Shown: in pieces, positions 26,217 to 35,116 of the stretch | Layout of the letters: every line of letters begins with the position of its first letter | Numbering within the stretch: position 1 is the stretch's first letter | Assembly: GCF_014654205.1 (NCBI RefSeq) | Contig: NZ_BNAW01000034.1 | Location: 26,375-90,374 of the forward strand | Direction of reading: 5' to 3' | DNA length: 64,000 nt | DNA from: Amycolatopsis bullii | GTDB taxonomy: Bacteria; Actinomycetota; Actinomycetes; Mycobacteriales; Pseudonocardiaceae | Position numbers and translations under genes: made by a program | The notes under the pieces: generated by a model | The model's database searches: none | What the model saw: only the letters and a program-made list of their open reading frames with translations | What the model was told of the DNA's origin: nothing

Positions 26217-28362
26217 TCAGACAACGGAGATCGACCAGCGGAGGTTGGAGCTGCCGTCGTCGTTCCACACCTTCAGCGGGGAACCCGACGACACGTTCCC
26301 GCCGCTGTCGAGCACCAGCCCGGTCACCCGGTTGGCGAGCACGAAGACGCCGCCGCCGGTGTCGGTGACCGCCCACTGCTGGCTCGCCGCACCGGTGTCG
26401 GCCGACTGCACGGGGTTGCCGCCCGCGGTGGTGGCACCGGCGCCGTCGATCACCAGGCCGCTGGTGCGGTTGGCCAGCTTGACGAACCCGTCGCCGGCGT
26501 CCTCGATGCCGAACTGGAGGTTCGGGCTGTCGTCCGGGGTCCAGACCTTCAGCTTGCTGCCCGCCGCGACCGCTCCCCCGCCGTCCACGGCCAGGCCGCT
26601 GGTGACGTTGACGATCCGGAACCACCGGGCGGGGTCGAACGCCACGCGCATCGACACGATGGCGGACGCCCGCACGTCCGGAGTGGCCACGAGGAACCGG
26701 CTCGGGGTCCCGGCGAAGTCGTCGGCCGGGTAGCCGAGCGCCTGGTAGCCGTCCCCGGGCCAGATCGCGGACACGGGTTTCGCCAGTGCGGCCTTCAGCT
26801 GGGCCGCGGTGTAACCGCCGACCCCCAGCGCCGCACTGGCGCCCCGGAAGCCGCGGTCGGCGAACACCTTCGCGCCGGAGGCGGGACCCACCACCGGGAT
26901 CCTGCCCGCGAAGGTCAGCTTGAGCACGTAGGCGGGCGAGTCGTACGGCTTGGCCGGCAGCGTGACGTGCAGACCGGCGGCGTCCTGCGTGTACTTCAGC
27001 GCGCTGGGAGCGCCGAGCAGTTCGACGCGCTTCAGGCTGCTCAGGTCGATCCGCTTGCCGGACAGCGTGGTGAGGTCCGCGGTCGCCCCGGGCCAGGCCA
27101 GCACGGTCGCGTAGAGCACCCGGCTCGACTTGTCCCGGGTGAACCGGAAGTCCTTGGCCGTGCCCACCTTCGGCGAGACGAACGAGCCGCCGCCCATCTT
27201 GGTCGGGCCTTCGCCGTAGACGTCCCAGACGCGCGTCGAGTAGATCGACTCGCCGACGCGGCCGAGGTAGGTGCCGAAGTCGGCGAGGACCGCGCGCTGC
27301 TCGGCCGGGATGGTGCCTTCGAGCGTCGGGGAGATGTTGAGCAGCATGTTACCGCCCTTGCTGACCCGGTCGATCAGCGCGTGGATCATCTGCGTGCTCG
27401 AGTAGTAGCCGATGCCCTGGGTGTAGCTCCAGCTGCTGCTGCTGATCGCGTCGTCGGTGAGCCAGTACGGCGTGACGATGTCGGCCGGGCCGCCGCGTTC
27501 GTAGTCCGCGACCTCGCCGTTGGTGGTGAAGCCGTGGTCGAAGTGCTTGAACGTCGCGACGACGTCCTTGCGAGAAGTCCTGCCACAGGACGTCCGGCTT
27601 CGCGCGGTCGATGACCTCCTTGAGCTTGGCCAGCCACAGCGCGTCTTCTTCGGCACGTGGCAGCTGGCCGTACAGCTTGCGCAGGCTCGGCGTGCTCTGC
27701 GGCGGCGCGAAGTCGTAGAAACCGTTGTAGTTGAACGCGTGATGCATCGCGACCAGCAGCTTCAGGCCCTGCCCGCGGATCGCGTCGGAGAAGAGCTTCA
27801 GCAGGTTCAGCCGCGGTCCACGGGCCACCGAGTTCCACTCGTTGACCTTGCTGTCCCACATCGAGAACCCGTCGTGGTGCTCGGCGACCGGCCCGGCGAA
27901 CTTCGCCCCGGACGCCTTGACCACCCGCGCCCACTCCTCCGGGTCGAACTGCCCGCCGCGGGAGACCAGCTTCGGCGCGAACTGCACGGGGTTGCCCGCC
28001 ACGTCGGTGCCGCCGTCGATGAACCGGTCGTAGCCCCACACCGCAGGATCGCCGTAGGTCGCCTTGTGGTGGGCGTTTTCACCGCTGTTCGGGATGTACA
28101 TGTTCCGGCCGTACCACTCGCTGCCGAACTCCGGCGTGGTGAACGCGCCCCAGTGCCAGTAGATGCCGAACTTGGCGTCCTGGAAACACTCCGGCGCGGG
28201 CGAGTGCCGGTCGACCGACGGCCAGGCCGGCTCGTAGCACTGCGCGGCGGCGGCCGCTGCCGGGCCGGCCAGCGCGGGCGGCACGGCGGCCGCGGCGAGC
28301 CCGGCGGCCGCGAGGGCACCGAACTGCCGGCGCGACAACGGATTCTGGGCAGGGGGCGTCAT
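26217..28362 (-). pseudogene. Secreted alpha-L-fucosidase (GH29) with ricin-type lectin domain, frameshifted
   Basis: The enzyme should cleave terminal alpha-L-fucose from glycans outside the cell. The ATG at 28362 has GGAGAG upstream. Residues 1-40 are a twin-arginine signal (LSRRQFGALAAAGLAAAAVP). GH29 hallmarks follow: FGIYWHWGAFTTPEFGSEWYG, EHHDGFSMW and the nucleophile region PDVLWQD. Around 27569-27572 the frame changes: DFS is followed in the next frame by KDVVATFKHFDHGF, and the roughly 20-25 residues usually between these blocks appear missing. The rest (YERGGPADIVTPYW, SLIDRVSKGGNMLLN-like region, then two or three QxW-type beta-trefoil repeats to 26217) is intact. This is either a real frame-disrupting deletion or a sequence error. 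It is the last gene of the fucose operon, 26 bases after the AKR gene. Confidence 0.8.
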
Positions 28363-28388
28363 CGCACTCTCCAGAAGGTGACGGGGAG

Positions 28389-29246
28389 CTAACCGGAAAG
28401 CAATCGGGACAACAGGTCGGGCGCCACCTCGCGGTGGAAGGCCTCGAGGTTCTCCCGCACCTGGCCGGCGCTCGTGGCGCCGACCAGGACGGAGGTGACG
28501 GCGGGATGCGCGGCGGCGAACGCGAGCGCGCACGCGGCCAGGTCGTACCCCGCCGACGCGGCGACGTCCCGCATCCGCTGGGCGCGGGCCACCAGGTCCG
28601 CCGCCGCCGGGGCGTAGTCGAACCAGGCACCGGGCCGGGGATCGATGAGCAGGCCGGAGTTAAACACCCCGCCCAGCACCACGCCGACCCCGCGTTCGCC
28701 GCAGAGGTCGAGCAGGCGCTCACCACCGCGGTCGAGCAGGGTGTACCGGCCGGCGAGCAGGACGACGTCGACGTCGAGCCGCTCGACGAACCGGGCGGGC
28801 ATCTCCCACTGGTTCATCCCGACGCCGATCGCGGAGACCACGCCTTCATCCCGCAGCCGGCACAGCTCGGGCCAAGCCTCGGAGGCGGCCGCCTCTTCGT
28901 GGTCGTCGGGGTCGTGCAGGTAGACGACGTCGACGCGGTCGAGGCCCAGGCGGTCCAGGCTGCCTTCGAACCCGCGGCGGACGGCGTCCGCGGAGAAGTC
29001 GAAGAAGCAGCCGCCGCCGGTGAGCGTCCGGCCCACCTTCGTCGACACGGTGAACGAGCCCGCAGGCAGCCCGGCCAGCGCCCGGCCGAGCCGGCGCTCG
29101 GCCAGCCCGAACCCGTAGTACGGCGCGGTGTCGAAGTACCGCACCCCGGCGCCGGCCGCCGCGGCGACGACCTCCGCGGCGGCCTCGTCGCCGACGTCGC
29201 CGAAGACGTTGCCCAGGCCCGCGGTGCCCAGGCCGAGGTCCGCCAT
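28389..29246 (-). CDS. Aldo/keto reductase, probable L-fucose (D-threo-aldose) 1-dehydrogenase
   Basis: 285 residues, a (beta/alpha)8 NAD(P)-dependent oxidoreductase. The AKR tetrad is visible: Asp and Tyr in FDTAPYYGFG, Lys in STKVGR, His in VVYLHDPDDH. The C-terminal SVLVGATSAGQV loop binds the cofactor. In this operon the expected reaction is oxidation of L-fucose at C1 to L-fuconolactone, the first step of the non-phosphorylating route. ATG 29246 overlaps the permease stop by one base (TGATG). Substrate is inferred from the neighbours (fuconate dehydratase, fuconolactonase) and from the known galactose/fucose dehydrogenase branch of AKRs. Confidence 0.85.
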   Translation of the reverse strand: MADLGLGTAGLGNVFGDVGDEAAAEVVAAAAGAGVRYFDTAPYYGFGLAERRLGRALAGLPAGSFTVSTKVGRTLTGGGCFFDFSADAVRRGFEGSLDRLGLDRVDVVYLHDPDDHEEAAASEAWPELCRLRDEGVVSAIGVGMNQWEMPARFVERLDVDVVLLAGRYTLLDRGGERLLDLCGERGVGVVLGGVFNSGLLIDPRPGAWFDYAPAAADLVARAQRMRDVAASAGYDLAACALAFAAAHPAVTSVLVGATSAGQVRENLEAFHREVAPDLLSRLLSG

Positions 29247-30265
29247 CAGGTCTGCCGCTTGCCGCTGGTGATGCGGGACATCACCAGCGCGATGAGGATG
29301 ATCGCGCCGTTGAGCGCACCGATCCACTGGGCGGGCACGCCGGCCAGGGTCAGCACGTTCTGGATCATGTACAGCAGCAGGATGCCGGTGAACGCGCCGA
29401 AGAGCGTGCCGCGGCCGCCGTTCAGGCTCACGCCACCGATGACGGCGGCGGCGAACACCGTGAAGATGTAGCCGTTGCCCTGCGCCGCGGCCACCGACGC
29501 CAGCCGGCCCGAGAGCAGCAGCCCGCCGAGCGCGGCCAGCACGCTGGCCCCGATCAGCACGATCCACACGATCCGGTCGGTCCGGATGCCGGCCGCCTTC
29601 GCCGCGTCCTCGTTGCCGCCGATCGCGTACAGGCTGCGGCCGAACCGGGTGTAGCCGAGCAGGACGATCCCGCCCGCGAACAGCAGCACGCAGATCCAGA
29701 TCGACGCCGGGATCCCGGCCCACAACGTCGTCCCGAGGTAGAGCATCGAATCGGGCAGGCCGAAGAACGTCTGGCCGCCGGAGATCCCGGTCAGCAGGCC
29801 GCGCAGCACGATCAGCATGCCGAGGGTGACGACGAACCCGCTCAGCCCGAACCGGACGATCAGCAGGGCGTTGAGCGCCCCCACCACCACGCCGACGGCC
29901 AGCACCACCGGCACGGCGGTCCACGACGGCAGCAGCCCCAGCGAATGGCCACCGCCGACGGTCAGCCAGGCCGCCACGCCAGGCGCGAGCCCGAATGTCG
30001 ATTCCAGCGAGAGGTCCATCTTGCCGACGACCAGCACCATCGTCTGGGCGAGCACCAGCAGGGCGATCTCGGACATCGTCTGCAGGATGTTGATCACGTT
30101 GTCGTACTGGAGGAACACCGGGTTCACCAGCTGGCCGACGACGGCGATCGCGATGATCCCGGGCACCAGCGCGAAGTCGCGCAGGCGGGCCAGTGCGATG
30201 CGCCGGGGCGCGGGCGGGGTTCCGGTCCGCGGCGGGGCGCCCACCGCGGCGGGGCTTTCAGGCAT
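29246..30265 (-). CDS. Sugar ABC transporter permease (RbsC/CUT2 type)
   Basis: 339 residues with about 9-10 hydrophobic segments after a Pro-rich cytoplasmic start. Signatures of the branched/ribose permease family are present: GKMDLSLES (the usual GGIDLSVGS region), GFVVTLGMLIVLRGL, RFGRSLYAIGGNEDAAKAAGI and GRGTLFGAFTG. It forms the membrane channel for the ATPase encoded just upstream, and the genes overlap by 8 bases. Probable substrate is L-fucose or a fucosylated sugar from operon context. Confidence 0.92.
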   Translation of the reverse strand: MPESPAAVGAPPRTGTPPAPRRIALARLRDFALVPGIIAIAVVGQLVNPVFLQYDNVINILQTMSEIALLVLAQTMVLVVGKMDLSLESTFGLAPGVAAWLTVGGGHSLGLLPSWTAVPVVLAVGVVVGALNALLIVRFGLSGFVVTLGMLIVLRGLLTGISGGQTFFGLPDSMLYLGTTLWAGIPASIWICVLLFAGGIVLLGYTRFGRSLYAIGGNEDAAKAAGIRTDRIVWIVLIGASVLAALGGLLLSGRLASVAAAQGNGYIFTVFAAAVIGGVSLNGGRGTLFGAFTGILLLYMIQNVLTLAGVPAQWIGALNGAIILIALVMSRITSGKRQT

Positions 30266-31757
30266 CGAGGTCGACTCCTTCCATGGCGGCCACGACCTCG
30301 CGGTCCTGCCAGCCTGCGGGCATTTCGGTGGTGAGCCTGCCGTGCACGACGACCAGCAGCCGGTCGCACAGGCGCAGGTCGTCGAGCTCGTCCGAGGCGA
30401 TCAGCACCGCGGTGCCCGCCGCGGCGGCCTCCGCGACCTTGCCCAGGAGGAACTCCTTCGACCGCACGTCGACCCCGGCGGTGGGCGTGATCAGCACGAG
30501 CAGGCGGGGATCGCCGGCCAGGGCCCTGGCCATGACGACCTTCTGCTGGTTGCCGCCGGAGAGCGCGGACACCGGCAGCTCCGGGCCCGGGGTCTTCACC
30601 GCCAGCCGTGTGATCAGCTGCCCGGCGAGCCGGTCGCGCAGGCCGGACCGGACGAAGATGCCGGGGCCGAGCCGGTCCATCACGCTCATCGTGGAGTTGT
30701 CCGCAATGGACATCTCCGGCACGAAACCCTGGTGGTGGCGGTCTTCCGGGACGAACCCGACCCCCGCGGCCAGCGCGGCCGTGACGTCGCCGGGCCGGGG
30801 CCGGGAGTCCCCGACGAAGACCGTGCCGGAGGTGGGTTTGCGCAGCCCGGCCAGTGCTTCGGCGAGCTCGGTCTTGCCACTGCTGCCGGACCCGGCCAGC
30901 CCGACGATCTCGCCGGGCGCGACGTCGAACGACACGTCTTCGAAGTAGGGGGCGAGGGTCAGGTCGTCCACCCGGAGCACGGGTTCGGCGCCGTGCCGGG
31001 CCGACGAGGCCCGTTCCTGCGTCGCCACGGCGTTTTCCCCGGTCATCGCCGCGACGAGGTCGGCCTTCGGCAGCTCGGCGACCGGTGCGGTGAGGACGTG
31101 CCGGGCGTCCCGGTACACCGTCACCGTGTCGCAGATTTCGTAGACCTCCTGGAGGTGGTGGCTGATGAACAGGAAGGTGACGCCCTGGCGCTGCAGCTCG
31201 GCGATGTGCCCGAACAGCCGGGTGATCGCGGCCCCGTCGAGCTGCGCGGTCGGCTCGTCGAGGATGACGAACCGGGCGCCGAACGACAGGGCCCGCGCGA
31301 TCTCCACGAACTGCCGCTGCTCGACGCTCAGCTCCCGGGCCGGCCGGAGCACGTCGACGTCCACCGACCAGCGTTCCAGGAGCTCGCCCGCCGAGCGGCG
31401 CAGCGCGGCCCAGCGGACGAACCCGCCGCGGGTCTCCTGCCGGTTCAGGAACAGGTTCTCCGCCACTGACAGGTCGGGGATGATCGTCGACCGCTGGTAC
31501 ACGCAGGCCACCCGGGACCGCCAGGCGTCCCGGTCGGCCAGTGCCGGGACAGGTTCCCCGTTCAGCCGCACGGTTCCGGCGTCCGGCTCGGCCAGTCCGG
31601 TGAGGACGGACACCAGGGTCGACTTGCCGGCCCCGTTGCGGCCGACCAGTGCGTGCGTCTGTCCGGGAAGGACGGTCAGGTCGGCGTGGTCGAGCGCCAC
31701 GGTGGCGCCGTAGCGCTTGACCACCCCGCGCGCCTCGACGACCGGCACGGTGCTCAT
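30258..31757 (-). CDS. Sugar ABC transporter ATP-binding protein, tandem NBD (RbsA/CUT2 type)
   Basis: 499 residues with two nucleotide-binding domains. NBD1 has GRNGAGKST (Walker A), ELSVEQRQFVEIARAL (a degenerate signature) and VILDEPTA. NBD2 has GSGSSGKTEL (a Walker A variant), LSGGNQQKVVMARAL and LVLITPTAGVD, in which the usual LDEPT is LITPT, as often seen in the second half. The start at 31757 follows GAGAGGAAG; a longer frame to 31802 lacks support. It energises uptake with the permease (29246-30265) and binding protein (31781-32848). Confidence 0.92.
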   Translation of the reverse strand: MSTVPVVEARGVVKRYGATVALDHADLTVLPGQTHALVGRNGAGKSTLVSVLTGLAEPDAGTVRLNGEPVPALADRDAWRSRVACVYQRSTIIPDLSVAENLFLNRQETRGGFVRWAALRRSAGELLERWSVDVDVLRPARELSVEQRQFVEIARALSFGARFVILDEPTAQLDGAAITRLFGHIAELQRQGVTFLFISHHLQEVYEICDTVTVYRDARHVLTAPVAELPKADLVAAMTGENAVATQERASSARHGAEPVLRVDDLTLAPYFEDVSFDVAPGEIVGLAGSGSSGKTELAEALAGLRKPTSGTVFVGDSRPRPGDVTAALAAGVGFVPEDRHHQGFVPEMSIADNSTMSVMDRLGPGIFVRSGLRDRLAGQLITRLAVKTPGPELPVSALSGGNQQKVVMARALAGDPRLLVLITPTAGVDVRSKEFLLGKVAEAAAAGTAVLIASDELDDLRLCDRLLVVVHGRLTTEMPAGWQDREVVAAMEGVDLDA

Positions 31758-31780
31758 GTTCGCTTCCTCTCCGTGCCGCT

Positions 31781-32848
31781 TCAGCTCTTGCTGTTGCCCC
31801 ACAGGGACGGGTCGTCGACCTTGACGCTGCTCACCGGACCGAACTTGGCGCCGTCCGCGGTGACCAGCGGCGCGGCCAGCTGGTCCTCCATCAGGCCGTC
31901 GCGGACTCCGATGATGGTGCTGTCGTGGTCGGTCTTGCCCGCGGCCGGTGTCTTCCCGGCGATGGCGTCCTTGACGTACTGCAGGGCGTACTTGGCAAAC
32001 AGGTCCGCCGGCTGGGACACGGTCGCGTCCATCTCGCCGGCCCGGATCTTGGCGAGTTCCTCGGGGATGCCGTCGTTGGACACGATGAACACGTGCTTCG
32101 GGTCGCTCGCCGGCACGGCCAGGCCGCGCTGCTTCAGCAGCTGCAGCGTGCCGGACAGGGCGAAGCTCGACTGCATGTAGACGCCCTTGATGTCCGGGTT
32201 CGCGGTCAGCCGGGTCTGCAGCTTCTGGGCCGCGGTGTTGGCGTCCCAGTTGGTGGCCTCGCCGAACACCGTGATGCCCGGGAAGTCCTTCTTCATGCAG
32301 TCGTTGAAGGCTTCGGTGCGGTCGCGGCCGTTGATCGACGCGAGGTCGCCCTGCAGCATCACGACCTTGCCCTGCCCGCCGAGCTTGGCGCCGAGGAACT
32401 GGCAGGCCTTCTCACCGTAGGCGCGGTTGTCGGCCCGCACGACCATGTAGACGTTGCCCTGGTCGGGCCGGGTGTCGACGGAGACGACCGGGATCTTCTT
32501 GCTCGCCAGCTGCTGCAGCGTCGGGATGATCGCCGCGGTGTCCTGCGGGGCCATCACCACCCCCTTGACGCCCTGGCTGATCATCGTCTGCACGTTGGCC
32601 GTCAGGTTCGCGACGTCGTTCTGCGAGTTGGTGGTCTTGAGGTCGAGCCCGAACTGGCCGGCGAACTGGGGCACGTACTTGATGTAGGCGTTCCAGAAGT
32701 CGGTGTCCGAGCGCGGGTAGTCGACCCCGACGACGGTTTTGCCGCCCGAGGCGGCGGTCGTACCGCCGCCACCGCATCCGGCCAGTGCGGCCGCGGTCAG
32801 GACGCCGGCGGTGACGACGGCGGCACGGCGCAGGTGCTGGAACTTCAT
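31781..32848 (-). CDS. Sugar ABC transporter substrate-binding lipoprotein (CUT2 type)
   Basis: 355 residues. The signal peptide ends in the lipobox LAGC (Cys about residue 24), so it is anchored outside the membrane. The periplasmic-binding-protein type 1 fold is recognisable from VVGVDYPRSDTDFWNAYIKY, GVKGVVMAPQDTAAI and VSNDGIPEELAKIRAGEMDATVSQ. ATG 32848 overlaps the SDR stop by four bases (ATGA) and has GAGGAGAGG upstream. By position in the operon it should capture L-fucose or a fucoside. Expression should follow the fuconate dehydratase promoter near 34.95 kb. Confidence 0.92.
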   Translation of the reverse strand: MKFQHLRRAAVVTAGVLTAAALAGCGGGGTTAASGGKTVVGVDYPRSDTDFWNAYIKYVPQFAGQFGLDLKTTNSQNDVANLTANVQTMISQGVKGVVMAPQDTAAIIPTLQQLASKKIPVVSVDTRPDQGNVYMVVRADNRAYGEKACQFLGAKLGGQGKVVMLQGDLASINGRDRTEAFNDCMKKDFPGITVFGEATNWDANTAAQKLQTRLTANPDIKGVYMQSSFALSGTLQLLKQRGLAVPASDPKHVFIVSNDGIPEELAKIRAGEMDATVSQPADLFAKYALQYVKDAIAGKTPAAGKTDHDSTIIGVRDGLMEDQLAAPLVTADGAKFGPVSSVKVDDPSLWGNSKS

Positions 32849-33615
32849 GACCTCTCCTCGTTGACAGGTTTCGGGCGGAGACGGAGGCCGGACATCCCGC
32901 CGTCCACGGCGAGATCGGTGCCGGTGGTGGCGCCGGCGTGCGGGCCGGCCAGGTAGCAGATCGCCGCGGCGACCTCGTCGGCGGTGACGAGCCGTCCGGT
33001 GGGCTGGCGCGCGGCGAGCGCGGCCAGTTCGGCGTCGGGATCGTCGGCTTTCGAGAGCAGCCGGTCGATCCACGGGGTGTGCGCGGTGCCGGGGTTCACG
33101 CAGCACACGCGGACCCCCTCGGCCAGGTGGTCGGCGGCCATCGCGCGGGTGAGCGCGAGGACCGCGCCCTTCGTGGCGCTGTAGAGCGCTCGCTGCGGCA
33201 GCCCGGCGGTGGCCGCGATCGAGCAGGTGTTCACGATCGCGGCCGCGGGCGAGGACCGCAGGTGCGGCAGGGCGGCGCGGGCCACCCGGACCATGCCCAC
33301 GACGTTGACGTCGAACACGCGGTGCCATTCGGCGTCTTCGTTGTCCTCGACGGTTCCCTGCGCGCCGATCCCGGCGTTGTTCACCAGGACGTCGAGGCCG
33401 CCGAGGTGCTCGACGGCAGTGGCGACCGCGGCTCGCACCGAGCCGTCGTCCGAGACGTCCGCCCGCACGCCGGTCAGGGGCGCCTCGACCTGGTCGTTCA
33501 GGTCGAGGCAGACGACCCGCGCGCCCCGCCGGGACAGCATCCGCGCCGTGGCCAGCCCGATGCCGGACGCCCCGCCGGTCACGACGGCCCGGACGCCGTC
33601 GAAGTCCCCGCTCAC
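32845..33615 (-). CDS. SDR dehydrogenase, probable 2-keto-3-deoxy-L-fuconate dehydrogenase
   Basis: 256 residues, a classical short-chain dehydrogenase: cofactor motif TGGASGIG, LVNNAGIG, catalytic Ser-Tyr-Lys (NTCSIAATAG..., YSATKG). Closing GTDLAVDGGMSGL is typical. In the L-fucose route it would oxidise 2-keto-3-deoxy-L-fuconate at C4 to the 2,4-diketo acid that the hydrolase at 35117 splits. The GTG start overlaps the dehydratase stop (GTGA, 4 bases). The reaction is assigned by pathway position; the family alone does not fix it. Confidence 0.88.
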   Translation of the reverse strand: MSGDFDGVRAVVTGGASGIGLATARMLSRRGARVVCLDLNDQVEAPLTGVRADVSDDGSVRAAVATAVEHLGGLDVLVNNAGIGAQGTVEDNEDAEWHRVFDVNVVGMVRVARAALPHLRSSPAAAIVNTCSIAATAGLPQRALYSATKGAVLALTRAMAADHLAEGVRVCCVNPGTAHTPWIDRLLSKADDPDAELAALAARQPTGRLVTADEVAAAICYLAGPHAGATTGTDLAVDGGMSGLRLRPKPVNEERS

Positions 33616-34934
33616 GCGACCACCACCGCGTCCCGCTGCCAGACCGGGCCGTCGGGGAACCGGTACTGCGCCACGGAGTCCGCGTGCAGGCGGGCGCCGA
33701 GGCCCGGCTTCCGCGGGGCGAGGTAGCGGCCGCGCTCGATCCGGACCGGGTCGACGAAGTGCTCGTGCAGGTGGTCCACGTATTCGATGACGCGGTCGGT
33801 CTGGGTGCCGCTCACCGCGACGAAGTCGAACATCGACAGGTGCTGCACCATCTCGCACAACCCCACACCACCGGCGTGCGGGCACACCGGGACGCCGAAC
33901 TTCGCGGCCAGCAACAGGATCGCGATGTTCTCGGTGACCCCGGCGACCCGGCTCGCGTCGAGCTGGAGGACGTCGATCGCCTCCGCCTGCAGCAGTTGCT
34001 TGAACATCACCGCGTTGTGGGTGTGCTCGCCGGTGGCCACCTTGATCGGGGCGACCGCCCGGCGGATCGCCGCGTGGCCGAGCACGTCGTCGGGCGAGGT
34101 CGGCTCCTCGATCCAGTACGGGTCGAACTCGGCGAGCGGGCGCAGCCATTCGATGGCCTGCCCGACGCCCCAGGCCTGGTTGGCGTCGATGGCGATCCGG
34201 ACGTCCGGGCCGACGACGTCCCGGGCGAGCCGCAGCCGGCGGACGTCCTCGTCGAGGTCGGCGCCGACCTTGAGCTTGATCTGGGTGAAGCCGTCCTCGA
34301 CCGCCTCCTTGGCCAGGGCCGCCAGTTTCTCCGGCGAGTACCCAAGCCAGCCGGGAGTCGTGGTGTAGGCGGGAAAACCGGATTCCAGGAGCTCGGCCTG
34401 GCGGGCCGCGCGGCCCGGTTCGGCCCGGCGGAGGATGTCGAGGGCTTCGTCGCGGGTCAGGGCGTCCTGCAGGTACCGGAAGTCGACCAGACCCACCAGC
34501 TCTTCCGGGGACATCTCGGCGAGCAGCCGCCAGACCGGCTTGCCTTCGCGGCGGGCCCGCAGGTCCCACGCCGCGTTGACGATCGCGGCCGCGGCCATGT
34601 GGATCGCGCCCTTGTCCGGGCCCAGCCACCGCAGCTGGCTGTCCCCGGTCAGCCGGCGGGAGAACGCGCCGAGGTCGGCGAGGGCGTCGGCCACCGGCAT
34701 CCCGACGACCAGCGGCACGAGCGCCCGGACGGCGGCGACTTCGACGTCGTTGCCGCGGCCGACGGTGAAGGCGAGCCCGTAGCCCTCGTCGCCGGCACTC
34801 GTGCGGATGGTCACGTACGCCGCCGAGTAGTCGGGTTCCGGGTTCATCGCGTCCGACCCGTCCAGGCTCAGCGAAGTCGGGAAGCGCACGTCCACCGCGT
34901 CTATGGCGCTGATCACTTCGGCCAACGGGGCCAC
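33612..34934 (-). CDS. L-fuconate dehydratase (enolase superfamily)
   Basis: 440 residues; dehydrates L-fuconate to 2-keto-3-deoxy-L-fuconate. The N-terminal capping domain carries FPTSLSLDGSDAMNPEPDYSAAYV, characteristic of this enzyme. The barrel shows K220 and K222 in IKLKVG, metal ligands D250 (IDANQAW), E276 (WIEEPTSPDD) and E303 (GEHTHN), and the catalytic His in CPHAGGVGLCEMVQH (H353). These are the features expected of Xanthomonas-type fuconate dehydratase. It is the first gene of the minus operon. The GTG at 34934 is the best start that keeps the conserved N-terminus, although the GAGAGG immediately before it is closer than ideal. Two GntR operators lie just upstream. Confidence 0.92.
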   Translation of the reverse strand: MAPLAEVISAIDAVDVRFPTSLSLDGSDAMNPEPDYSAAYVTIRTSAGDEGYGLAFTVGRGNDVEVAAVRALVPLVVGMPVADALADLGAFSRRLTGDSQLRWLGPDKGAIHMAAAAIVNAAWDLRARREGKPVWRLLAEMSPEELVGLVDFRYLQDALTRDEALDILRRAEPGRAARQAELLESGFPAYTTTPGWLGYSPEKLAALAKEAVEDGFTQIKLKVGADLDEDVRRLRLARDVVGPDVRIAIDANQAWGVGQAIEWLRPLAEFDPYWIEEPTSPDDVLGHAAIRRAVAPIKVATGEHTHNAVMFKQLLQAEAIDVLQLDASRVAGVTENIAILLLAAKFGVPVCPHAGGVGLCEMVQHLSMFDFVAVSGTQTDRVIEYVDHLHEHFVDPVRIERGRYLAPRKPGLGARLHADSVAQYRFPDGPVWQRDAVVVA

Positions 34935-34948
34935 CTCTCATTCGGCGC

Positions 34949-34963
34949 AGACAACATATGTAT
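34949..34963. promoter_or_regulatory. GntR operator copy 3 (minus fucose operon)
   Basis: AGACAACATATGTAT matches 13 of 15 positions of the 35087 site. It lies 15 bases upstream of the fuconate dehydratase start, where binding would block transcription or its start. Confidence 0.65.
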
Positions 34964-35086
34964 GGCTACGCGCCGCCTCATCGATTGTCCAGACTTCGTC
35001 CATAACTCGGCAATAACTTGGACTCAAAGTCATCTTCGACTACTTATCGTGGTTTAACGTATGATGACGTCGTCCACCTTTGAGCA

Positions 35087-35101
35087 AGACATCATATGTC
35101 T
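35087..35101. promoter_or_regulatory. GntR operator copy 4 (plus fucose/lar operon)
   Basis: AGACATCATATGTCT has perfect 6-base arms (AGACAT/ATGTCT) around CAT. It ends 15 bases before the likely start codon at 35117 of the hydrolase gene and overlaps an alternative ATG at 35096. A partial related element (GTATGATGACGT) sits at about 35059-35070. Confidence 0.7.
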
Positions 35102-35116
35102 GCTACGGTCCCCGCC

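Noticed and set aside
32845..34941. Long minus frame apparently fusing an N-terminal region to the SDR
   Set aside because: The upstream part is the wrong frame of the fuconate dehydratase gene. The SDR begins at the GTG at 33615, overlapping the dehydratase stop.
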